The notes under the pieces were generated by a model, which saw only the letters and a program-made list of their open reading frames with translations, searched no databases and had not been told where the DNA came from. Positions 50,798 to 57,691 of a stretch of DNA of 64,000 bases are shown one piece after another. Position numbers and translations under genes: made by a program. Positions within the stretch are counted from its first letter, which is position 1. Each line of letters begins with the position of its first letter. The stretch is from JAGREO01 sp020446285 (GTDB taxonomy: Bacteria; Pseudomonadota; Alphaproteobacteria; Geminicoccales; Geminicoccaceae): NCBI GenBank assembly GCA_041398005.1, contig JAWKVP010000005.1, positions 62,001 to 126,000 on the forward strand, written 5' to 3'.

Positions 50798-50810
50798 GAT
50801 ATGGCATATC
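50798..50810. promoter_or_regulatory. Palindrome upstream of the decarboxylase gene
   Basis: GATATGGCATATC is a perfect inverted repeat around a central G, AT-rich against a GC-rich background. It lies about 150 bases before the decarboxylase start and just outside repeat copy B. It could be an operator for that gene; no cognate regulator is adjacent. Confidence 0.35.
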
Positions 50811-50958
50811 TGGTTTGCGCGAGGAGCGGAATCAATCACTGGACAAGTGGTATCCATTCCTTCATAAGCGCGACCTCGTCATCAGTAAGCCTATGCACTG
50901 CGGCACGCGCGGCGGCGGCATTCTGATCTACTTGACTCTAACGGGTTGGGGGGTCGGC

Positions 50959-52137
50959 ATGATCCAGTCCTTCGGCGGCGCTGCGGCGCTGGTCTCTGCA
51001 TTGCAGCACGACGCACCTGTTCTCGCCCTGCGTCGGCATATCCTGGTCCAGCGTGCGCGCGAAACCGTCCGGAGCTTTCCGGGCGATGTTCTCTACGCGG
51101 TCAAATGCAACGCGCATCCGGCCGTCCTGCAGGCTCTCTACGAGGGTGGTGTGCGCCAGTTCGATACCGCATCCATTGCCGAAATCCGGCTGGTGCGTGA
51201 GCTGCTTCCCGAGGCAAAGTGCCATTTCATGCACCCCGTGAAGTCACGGGCGGCGATCAGCGAAGCCTATTACGAGCATGGTGTGCGTCGGTTCGTCGTC
51301 GATCATGTGAGCGAGCTCGAAAAGCTCTTCGCGATCTGCGAAGGCGGCTTCGATCTCGAGGTATTTGTTCGCCTCGCGGTCTGTGGCGAGGGGGCGGTTC
51401 TCAGCCTCGAGGGCAAGTTCGGCGCATCCCGGGATGAAGCCCTGACACTTCTCCGGCGCGTCCGTGCGACGGCAAGGTCTTGCGGCATGACCTTCCATGT
51501 CGGCTCGCAGGCATTGTCTCCGGTAGCCTTCGTCAATGCCATCCGCCAGGCCGCAGACATTGCCGCGCGCGCGGGCGGTCTCGATGATCTCGATGTCGGC
51601 GGCGGCTTTCCTGCACGCTATGTCGGTGACGAGCCGGATTTCTCCCTGTTCGTCGAGGCGATCGAGGTTGCGCTGGCGGAGACAGGGCTCGAATGCTCGC
51701 TGCAGTGTGAACCGGGCCGCATGCTCGTCGCCGACGGTGCATCGGTGTTCGCGCGGGTCGAGATGCGGCGCGGCCGCAGCCTCTTCATCAATGACGGCGT
51801 CTATGGCAATCTCGCCGAACTCAAGTGGGTCGGTCCGCAATTTCCCATGCGACTCGTGCGACCCGGTCACGAACCCCGTCGCGGTGCTGCCTCCTTCGAC
51901 CTGTTCGGCCCCACCTGTGACAGCATCGACAGCATGCCGGGCCCCCACTGGTTGCCCGAGGACATCGTCGAAGGCGACTGGATCGAGGTCGGCATGATGG
52001 GTGCCTATTCCAATTCACTCGGCACCGACTTCAACGGCATGGGCCGCGCGCTCCAGGTCTTCCTCGAAGACGAGGCCTGGTACAATCTGCCGATGCCGGC
52101 AACCGACGATATCGTCGAGCAGGTCCGCGTCGCCTGA
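50959..52137 (+). CDS. Group IV PLP-dependent decarboxylase (ornithine/lysine/diaminopimelate type)
   Basis: This is a 392-residue alanine-racemase-fold decarboxylase. The PLP lysine is in LYAVKCNAHPAVLQAL. HVGSQALSP, LDVGGGFPARY, CEPGRMLVADG (PLP phosphate contacts) and the substrate-binding cysteine loop GPTCDSIDSMPG follow. The closing segment WIEVGMMGAYSNSLGTDFNG matches bacterial ornithine/lysine decarboxylases of the eukaryotic-like type more than LysA. It would produce putrescine or cadaverine, which links it with the polyamine-type transporter at 22.7-27.1 kb. ATG 50959 follows a G-rich region; the longer frame upstream is not supported. Confidence 0.9.
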   Translation: MIQSFGGAAALVSALQHDAPVLALRRHILVQRARETVRSFPGDVLYAVKCNAHPAVLQALYEGGVRQFDTASIAEIRLVRELLPEAKCHFMHPVKSRAAISEAYYEHGVRRFVVDHVSELEKLFAICEGGFDLEVFVRLAVCGEGAVLSLEGKFGASRDEALTLLRRVRATARSCGMTFHVGSQALSPVAFVNAIRQAADIAARAGGLDDLDVGGGFPARYVGDEPDFSLFVEAIEVALAETGLECSLQCEPGRMLVADGASVFARVEMRRGRSLFINDGVYGNLAELKWVGPQFPMRLVRPGHEPRRGAASFDLFGPTCDSIDSMPGPHWLPEDIVEGDWIEVGMMGAYSNSLGTDFNGMGRALQVFLEDEAWYNLPMPATDDIVEQVRVA

Positions 52138-52156
52138 GCGTTCCGACATCACAGAG

Positions 52157-52192
52157 GAAGATGCCCCAGGGCCCATGCCCGGGGGCATCTTC
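52157..52192. terminator. Hairpin between convergent decarboxylase and quinone oxidoreductase genes
   Basis: GAAGATGCCCC (52157-52167) pairs perfectly with GGGGCATCTTC (52182-52192) over a 14-base loop. It lies 20 bases after the decarboxylase stop and 36 bases after the facing gene's stop. It probably serves both directions, although the T-run is short. Confidence 0.55.
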
Positions 52193-52227
52193 GTCCGATG
52201 GCCGGAGTGACTGCAGGGCGAGCGGGT

Positions 52228-53226
52228 TCAGGCAACCTCGAGCATGATCTTGCCGATATGGGTGCTGCTCTCCATGAGAGCATGGGCACTGGCTGCATCC
52301 GCCAATGGAAAGCTCCTGCTGATGACGGGCCTTACCTTGCCCGCCTCGATCAGCGGCCAGACCCTTGCTTCGAGTTCGCGGGCGATACCGCCCTTTTCGG
52401 CGATGCTGCGCGGGCGAAGCGTGCTGCCCGTCCATGTCAGTCTCTTGACCATCAGATTGACGAAATTCGCCGTGACCTTCGGGCTCCTGAGCCAGGCGAT
52501 CTGCACGATCCGGCCATCGCTGGCCAGCGACTTGATATTACGCTCGACATAGTCGCCACCGACCATATCGAGAATGACATCGACCCCCTTGCCGCCGTTT
52601 TCTCCACGCGCGATGCCGACAAAATCCTCTTCGTGATAGTTGATTGCCACATCCGCACCGAGTTCGCGGCAGAAAGCGGCTTTTTCGCCGTTGCCGACGG
52701 TGGTGAGCACACGCGCGCCGAACTGCTTGGCGAGCTGGATCGCAGTGGTGCCGATGCCCGATGAGCCGCCATGCACAAGGAAGGTCTCGCCTTCCTTCAA
52801 TCCGCCACGCTGAAAGACATTCGTCCACACGGTCATGAAGGTCTCGGGCAATGCGGCCGCCTCGATCATCGAAAGCCCCGCCGGCACCGGCAGCAGCTGC
52901 GGTTCCGGCACGGTGCAATATTCGGCGTATCCGCCACCCGAAAGCAGCGCGCAGACCCGGTCGCCCACCTTGAACCGTCCGCTGCCGCGGCCGAGCGCCA
53001 CGATCTCGCCCGAGACCTCGAGGCCGGGGATCGGGCTCGCACCGGGCGGTGGCGGGTAACCGCCCGAACGCTGGATGACGTCGGGCCGATTGACGCCTGC
53101 AACCGCAACCTTCACCAGAACCTCGCCCTCGCCCGCCTCGGGCACCGGACCGCGCACGGGAACCAGTACCTCGGGCCCGCCGGCCTCCCTGATCTCGATA
53201 TGGTTCATCTCGCTCGGCAGCTTCAT
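52228..53226 (-). CDS. NAD(P)H-dependent quinone oxidoreductase, PIG3/zeta-crystallin type
   Basis: This is a 332-residue medium-chain dehydrogenase/reductase without zinc. It has NRPDVIQRSGGYPPPPGASP and GLEVSGEIVALG, typical of the PIG3 subgroup. The nucleotide-binding HGGSSGIGTTAIQLAKQFGA (AxxGxxG-like), VDVILDMVGGDYVERN and the C-terminal HIGKIMLEV complete the fold. It reduces quinones or alpha,beta-unsaturated carbonyls using NADPH. The start ATG 53226 has GGAGGGA upstream. It is divergent from the carnitine-type operon with 223 bases between them. Confidence 0.92.
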   Translation of the reverse strand: MKLPSEMNHIEIREAGGPEVLVPVRGPVPEAGEGEVLVKVAVAGVNRPDVIQRSGGYPPPPGASPIPGLEVSGEIVALGRGSGRFKVGDRVCALLSGGGYAEYCTVPEPQLLPVPAGLSMIEAAALPETFMTVWTNVFQRGGLKEGETFLVHGGSSGIGTTAIQLAKQFGARVLTTVGNGEKAAFCRELGADVAINYHEEDFVGIARGENGGKGVDVILDMVGGDYVERNIKSLASDGRIVQIAWLRSPKVTANFVNLMVKRLTWTGSTLRPRSIAEKGGIARELEARVWPLIEAGKVRPVISRSFPLADAASAHALMESSTHIGKIMLEVA

Positions 53227-53288
53227 CGTTCCCTCCCGGTCTTCCGCAGATCATGGCACCCGCCGTCGCGAACCGAAGGAGGGAGCAC

Positions 53289-53333
53289 ATGACGATACAC
53301 GGCAATGTGTGCGAAACGCTCTGCGGGCGATAA
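53289..53333 (+). CDS. Possible 14-residue leader ORF upstream of the carnitine-type operon
   Basis: GAAGGAGGGAG sits just before ATG 53289 and opens a 15-codon frame (MTIHGNVCETLCGR, then TAA). The ribosome binding site is as strong as that of the first structural gene at 53450. It could be a regulatory leader peptide; the short length prevents any other test. Confidence 0.3.
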   Translation: MTIHGNVCETLCGR

Positions 53334-53449
53334 AGCAGAACCTCCGACGACTGGCCAGCCTTGCCGCGAGCCCTGCATCCGGGCATCACTCGAACGGCGT
53401 GCCGCAAACGGCCGGCGCGCCGCGAAACGCAGGCTTGAGGAGGGAGATT

Positions 53450-54571
53450 ATGAGTGCTGACTTCGCCGGGCTTCTGGTGATCTCGATCGAACAGGCGGTC
53501 GCAGCGCCCTATGCCGCCTGCAAGCTTGCCGATGGCGGCGCCCGGGTCATCAAGGTCGAGCGTCCCGAAGGTGACTTCGCCCGGCGCTATGACAGCCTCG
53601 CCGCCGGCAACAGCGCCTATTTCGTCTGGCTCAATCGCGGCAAGCAGTCGATCTGCCTCGATCTCAAGAGCCGGGAGGACAAGGCACTTCTCGAGCGGAT
53701 GATCGAAAAGGCCGACGTGTTCATCCAGAATCTCGCCCCCGGAGCGATGGAACGGCTGGGTTTCGGTGCACAGATCCTTCGCGCGCGCCATCCACGCCTC
53801 ATCGTTTGCGAGATCTCCGGCTATGGCAGCGAGGGCCCTGCAAGGGACCTCAAGGCCTATGATCTTCTGGTTCAGGCGGAAAGCGGGCTCGCCCAGATCA
53901 ACGGCACAGCCGAGGGGCCGGCAAGGGTCGGTGTTTCGGTATGCGACATCGCCGCCGGCATGACCGCCTTTCAGGCCATTCTCCAGGCCCTGTTTGCACG
54001 CGAGCGGACCGGCAGGGGGCGAACCATCGAGGTGTCGCTGTTCCACGCCATGGCCGACTGGATGAATGTTCCCTATCTTCAGCACCGATACGGCGGCCAC
54101 ACTCCGCCACGCGCCGGGCTCAATCATCCCACCATCGCTCCCTATGGCGCCTATCCTTGCGGCGACGGTCGGGAGGTGCTCATTTCAATCCAGAATGAAC
54201 GCGAATGGCAGCGGCTCTGCACCGAAGTCCTGGGCGATGCGTCACTTGCCGGGGATCCGCGTTTCAATGGCAACAGCCAGCGAGTCGCCAACCGCAAGGA
54301 TCTGGACCGGACGATCGTCGGGGCATTCGCCCGACACGACCGGGACACGCTTGTAAAAATGCTCAAGGACGCAGCCATCGCCTTCGGCCGTTTGAGTTCG
54401 CTCGACGATCTCGAACACCATCCGCAGGCCCGCTTCATCGCCGTGCGCGCGGAAGGAAAGGAGCTGGAACTGCTTTCGCCCGGAGCCATCATACGCGGGG
54501 AGACCGAGACGTTCGGTCCCGTTCCGGCGCTCGGCGAACATGGCGACGCCCTGCGCGCAGAGTTCTCCTGA
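53450..54571 (+). CDS. CaiB/BaiF family CoA-transferase
   Basis: This is a 373-residue class III CoA-transferase: SIEQAVAAPYAACKLADGGARVIKVERPEGDFAR (here listed in parts), FVWLNRGKQSICLDLKS, DVFIQNLAPGAMERLGFG and CEISGYGSEGP. The catalytic Asp is in LKAYDLLVQAESGL. DIAAGMTAFQAILQALFAR and RTIEVSLFHAMADWMNVP complete it. In this operon it can play the CaiB role, exchanging CoA between carnitine, crotonobetaine and gamma-butyrobetaine. It might also recycle CoA from betainyl-CoA. The ATG at 53450 follows GAGGAGGGAG, one of the best ribosome binding sites in the window. Confidence 0.9.
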   Translation: MSADFAGLLVISIEQAVAAPYAACKLADGGARVIKVERPEGDFARRYDSLAAGNSAYFVWLNRGKQSICLDLKSREDKALLERMIEKADVFIQNLAPGAMERLGFGAQILRARHPRLIVCEISGYGSEGPARDLKAYDLLVQAESGLAQINGTAEGPARVGVSVCDIAAGMTAFQAILQALFARERTGRGRTIEVSLFHAMADWMNVPYLQHRYGGHTPPRAGLNHPTIAPYGAYPCGDGREVLISIQNEREWQRLCTEVLGDASLAGDPRFNGNSQRVANRKDLDRTIVGAFARHDRDTLVKMLKDAAIAFGRLSSLDDLEHHPQARFIAVRAEGKELELLSPGAIIRGETETFGPVPALGEHGDALRAEFS

Positions 54572-54665
54572 TCCGGATTCCCGATATCCGACAGCAATGT
54601 CGCATGGCGAACTCGCCAAGGCACAGCCTTGCGGGTTAACGTCTGTACGGCAAGGGAGGTGGCGC

Positions 54666-55559
54666 ATGAACTTCGAGGTCTTCATCACAACCGCGCTCAC
54701 GGGTTCGGGCGACACGACGGGCAAGAGCGACAGGGTTCCGGTCACGCCGGAAGAGATTGCCCGCGATGCGATCGAGGTGGCGAAGGCCGGCGCCGCCGTC
54801 GCGCATTGCCATGTACGCGAACCGGACACCGGCAGCCCGTCCCGGCGGCTTGAACTCTATCGCGAGGTGGTGGACCGGGTGCGCTCCGCCGATGTCGATG
54901 TCGTGCTCAACCTTACCGCCGGCATGGGCGGCGATCTGATGCTGGGCGGCATCGATCATCCCCTGCCACTCGATGAGGCGGGCACCGACATGGCCGGCGA
55001 GGCCGAACGACTGGCGCATGTGAGCGAACTTCTGCCCGAAATCTGCACGCTCGATTGCGGAACCATGAATTTCGCCGAAGGCGACTATGTCATGACGAAC
55101 ACGCCCTCGATGCTGCGGGCGATGGCCAGACGCATCCAGGCTCTGGGCGTACGACCCGAAATCGAGGTGTTCGACACCGGTCATCTGGTCATGGCGAAGA
55201 AGCTCCTCGCCGAAGGACTGATCGACGATCCGCTGCTCGTGCAGTTCTGTACCGGAATTCGCTATGGCGCACCGGACGATCCGCTGACACTTCTCTCCAT
55301 GGTGGGCCAGTTGCCGCCAGGGGCTGTTTTCTCCGCCTTTTCGATCGGCCGCATGCAGCTCCCCTTCGTCGCCATGGCAGCGCTCGCCGGCGGTAATGTG
55401 CGGGTGGGGCTCGAGGACAATATCTATCTTGAACGAGGCGTCCTCGCCACCAACGCGCAACTCACCGAACGTGCAGTAACGATCCTCACCGCCATGGGTG
55501 CGCGAATTCAGACACCGGCGGAGGTACGCAGGAAACTGAGCCTGAGGAAGCGGCCATGA
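54666..55559 (+). CDS. Beta-keto acid cleavage enzyme (BKACE/DUF849), likely dehydrocarnitine cleavage
   Basis: This is a 297-residue TIM-barrel zinc enzyme. The metal-binding His pair is in VAHCHVREPDTG (His47, His49), followed by LNLTAGMGG, EICTLDCGTMNF, EVFDTGHLVMAKKL, LPPGAVFSAFSIGRMQ and GGNVRVGLEDNIYLERGVL (conserved Glu). BKACE enzymes condense a beta-keto acid with acetyl-CoA, giving acetoacetate and a new acyl-CoA. The adjacent carnitine dehydrogenase makes 3-dehydrocarnitine, so the expected products are acetoacetate and betainyl-CoA. GGGAGGT precedes ATG 54666. It overlaps the next gene by 4 bases. Confidence 0.9.
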   Translation: MNFEVFITTALTGSGDTTGKSDRVPVTPEEIARDAIEVAKAGAAVAHCHVREPDTGSPSRRLELYREVVDRVRSADVDVVLNLTAGMGGDLMLGGIDHPLPLDEAGTDMAGEAERLAHVSELLPEICTLDCGTMNFAEGDYVMTNTPSMLRAMARRIQALGVRPEIEVFDTGHLVMAKKLLAEGLIDDPLLVQFCTGIRYGAPDDPLTLLSMVGQLPPGAVFSAFSIGRMQLPFVAMAALAGGNVRVGLEDNIYLERGVLATNAQLTERAVTILTAMGARIQTPAEVRRKLSLRKRP

Positions 55560-56533
55560 ACGCCGCGACCGGCGGTCATGTCGGTCTGATCGGCGGCGGA
55601 GTCATCGGTGGCGGCTGGGCCGCCCGGTTCTCGCTGCACGGCCTGGATGTCAGGCTTTTCGACCCCGCCGACAATGCCGGCGCCTTGCTCGCAAAGCAGA
55701 TGGACAATGCCCGGCGTGCCTATGAACGCTTGGGTTGGCTCGATCGCGAGCCGGGCACTGTGGAAATCGTCCGACGCCCGGAGGATGCGGCGAAGGACGC
55801 CATCTTCATTCAGGAATCGATCCCCGAACGACTGGAGCTCAAGCAGCGCGTATTGGCCGGGGTATCGAAACTGGCGCCTGCGGAATGCGTCATCGCCTCC
55901 TCCACCTCCGGGCTGAAACCGAGCGACCTGCAAAGGGACATGCAGCATCCCGAGAGGCTGGTCATCGGCCACCCCTTCGTTCCGCCCTATCTGATGCCGC
56001 TTGTCGAGGTCTGCGGCGGCCATGCGACCAGCGACGACGCAAAGGAACGGGCGATGACCTTCTACCGTTCCGTCGCCATGCGACCACTGCATGTGCGCAA
56101 GGAGATCGACGGTTTCATCGCCGACCGCATGATGGAAGCAATGTGGCGCGAGGCGCTCTGGCTGGTCCATGACGATATCGCCACTGCTGAGGAGATCGAT
56201 GACGCCATCCGTTTCGGTCCCGGCCTGCGCTGGGCGTTCTTCGGCCCCTTCCTGACCTATCGGGTCGGCGGCGGCGATGCCGGGATGCGTCATTTCATGG
56301 AACAGTTCGGCCCCAGCCTCAAATGGCCCTGGACGAAGCTCATGGATACACCGGAACTCGATGACGCATTGCTCGACAAGATCTGCGACCAGTCCGATGC
56401 ACAGGCCGGCGGCCTGCCGGTCAGTCATTTCGAGCAGATGCGTGACGACTGCCTGATCGAGATCATGAAGGGCCTCGCAGCGCATGATTTCGGTGCCGGC
56501 GAGGTACTCAACCGGAGGGCCGGCGAACCATGA
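55556..56533 (+). CDS. L-carnitine 3-dehydrogenase-like protein
   Basis: This is a 325-residue member of the 3-hydroxyacyl-CoA dehydrogenase superfamily with NAD site VGLIGGGVIGGGWAARF. Marks that I associate with L-carnitine dehydrogenase are FIQESIPERLELK, VIASSTSGLKPSDLQ, RLVIGHPFVPPYLMPLVEV, AMRPLHVRKEIDGFIADRM and TAEEIDDAIRFGPGLRWAFFG. It oxidises L-carnitine to 3-dehydrocarnitine. In some bacteria the enzyme is fused to a hotdog thioesterase that hydrolyses betainyl-CoA; this one ends without it. It overlaps both neighbours by 4 bases, which is strong evidence for a single operon. Confidence 0.9.
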   Translation: MNAATGGHVGLIGGGVIGGGWAARFSLHGLDVRLFDPADNAGALLAKQMDNARRAYERLGWLDREPGTVEIVRRPEDAAKDAIFIQESIPERLELKQRVLAGVSKLAPAECVIASSTSGLKPSDLQRDMQHPERLVIGHPFVPPYLMPLVEVCGGHATSDDAKERAMTFYRSVAMRPLHVRKEIDGFIADRMMEAMWREALWLVHDDIATAEEIDDAIRFGPGLRWAFFGPFLTYRVGGGDAGMRHFMEQFGPSLKWPWTKLMDTPELDDALLDKICDQSDAQAGGLPVSHFEQMRDDCLIEIMKGLAAHDFGAGEVLNRRAGEP

Positions 56534-57690
56534 ATTTCGCGCTTTCCGGGGAACAGGAACTCATTGCCACAACCGTGCGCGACTTTGTCGAGCGCGAGCT
56601 GTATCCGCTGGAGGCGGCAACCGAGCGCACTGGCAAGGTTCCCGCCGAAATCGGACGCGAGATCCGGAAAAAGGTCCGCGAACTCGGATTTCATGCACCC
56701 AACATCCCCGAACGATTCGGCGGAGGCGGGCTCGACAATCTGTCCTTTACGCTGCTCGAGCGGGAACTCGGGCGGGCCGCCTATGCGCTCTCGGTCTTCT
56801 GGGGGCGACCATCGGGCATCCTCTGCGCCTGCGACAGTGGACAACGTCAGGCCTATCTCGATCCCTGCGTGCGCGGCGAGAAGATCGACTGTCTCGCGAT
56901 GACCGAGCCGGATGCCGGATCGGATGTACGCGGCATGCGCTGTGCCGCCCGGCGCGACGGCGATGACTGGATCATCAATGGCACCAAGCACTTCATCAGC
57001 CATGCCGATATCGCCGATTTCGTCATCCTTTTCGCCGCCACCGGCGAGGAGGAAACCCCGCGCGGGATGAAAAAGCGGATCACCTGCTTTCTCGTCGACA
57101 GGGGCACGCCGGGTTTCGAGATACGCCCCGGCTACCGTTCCGTTTCACATCGTGGCTACCACAACTGCATTCTCGATTTCGACGATTGCCGCGTGCCGGC
57201 AACAGCGATTCTCGGCGAGGAGGGCAAGGGTTTCGAGCTTGCCAATGAATGGCTTTTCGCCACCCGAATCACGGTTGCCGCGATGTCTGTCGGGCGGGCG
57301 CGCCGGGTATTCGATGAAGCGCTGCGCTGGTCGGCGGAACGCAAACAGTTCGGCCAGACCATCGGCCGCTTTCAGGGAACCTCCTTCAAGCTCGCCGACA
57401 TGATCACGGAAATCGACGCCGCCGATCTTCTCACCCTCATGGCCGCCTGGCGACTCGATCAGGACCTCGAGGCCAACCGGCAGATCGCCTCGGCAAAGCT
57501 CTATGCCACGGAGATGCTGGCGCGCGTCACCGACCAGACACTGCAGATTTTCGGCGGCATGGGGCTCATGGAGGAAACCGGAATCGAACGCTTCTGGCGC
57601 GATGCACGGGTTGAGCGGATCTGGGAAGGCACATCGGAAATCCAGCGCCACATCATCAGTCGCGACCTGTTACGCCCGCTTGGAGCCTGA
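56530..57690 (+). CDS. Acyl-CoA dehydrogenase, probable gamma-butyrobetainyl-CoA/crotonobetainyl-CoA step
   Basis: This is a 386-residue FAD acyl-CoA dehydrogenase: FALSGEQELIATTVRDFVERE, CLAMTEPDAGSDVRGMRC, WIINGTKHFISHADIADFVI, GKGFELANEWL, QTLQIFGGMGLMEETGIERFWRDAR and the closing IWEGTSEIQRHIISRDLL, with the catalytic Glu in EGTSE. In the operon context it would oxidise gamma-butyrobetainyl-CoA to crotonobetainyl-CoA, like CaiA run in the aerobic direction. No dedicated electron-transfer flavoprotein is present nearby. The ATG overlaps the dehydrogenase stop (ATGA), and the next gene starts 2 bases after its stop. Confidence 0.92.
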   Translation: MNFALSGEQELIATTVRDFVERELYPLEAATERTGKVPAEIGREIRKKVRELGFHAPNIPERFGGGGLDNLSFTLLERELGRAAYALSVFWGRPSGILCACDSGQRQAYLDPCVRGEKIDCLAMTEPDAGSDVRGMRCAARRDGDDWIINGTKHFISHADIADFVILFAATGEEETPRGMKKRITCFLVDRGTPGFEIRPGYRSVSHRGYHNCILDFDDCRVPATAILGEEGKGFELANEWLFATRITVAAMSVGRARRVFDEALRWSAERKQFGQTIGRFQGTSFKLADMITEIDAADLLTLMAAWRLDQDLEANRQIASAKLYATEMLARVTDQTLQIFGGMGLMEETGIERFWRDARVERIWEGTSEIQRHIISRDLLRPLGA

Positions 57691-57691
57691 C

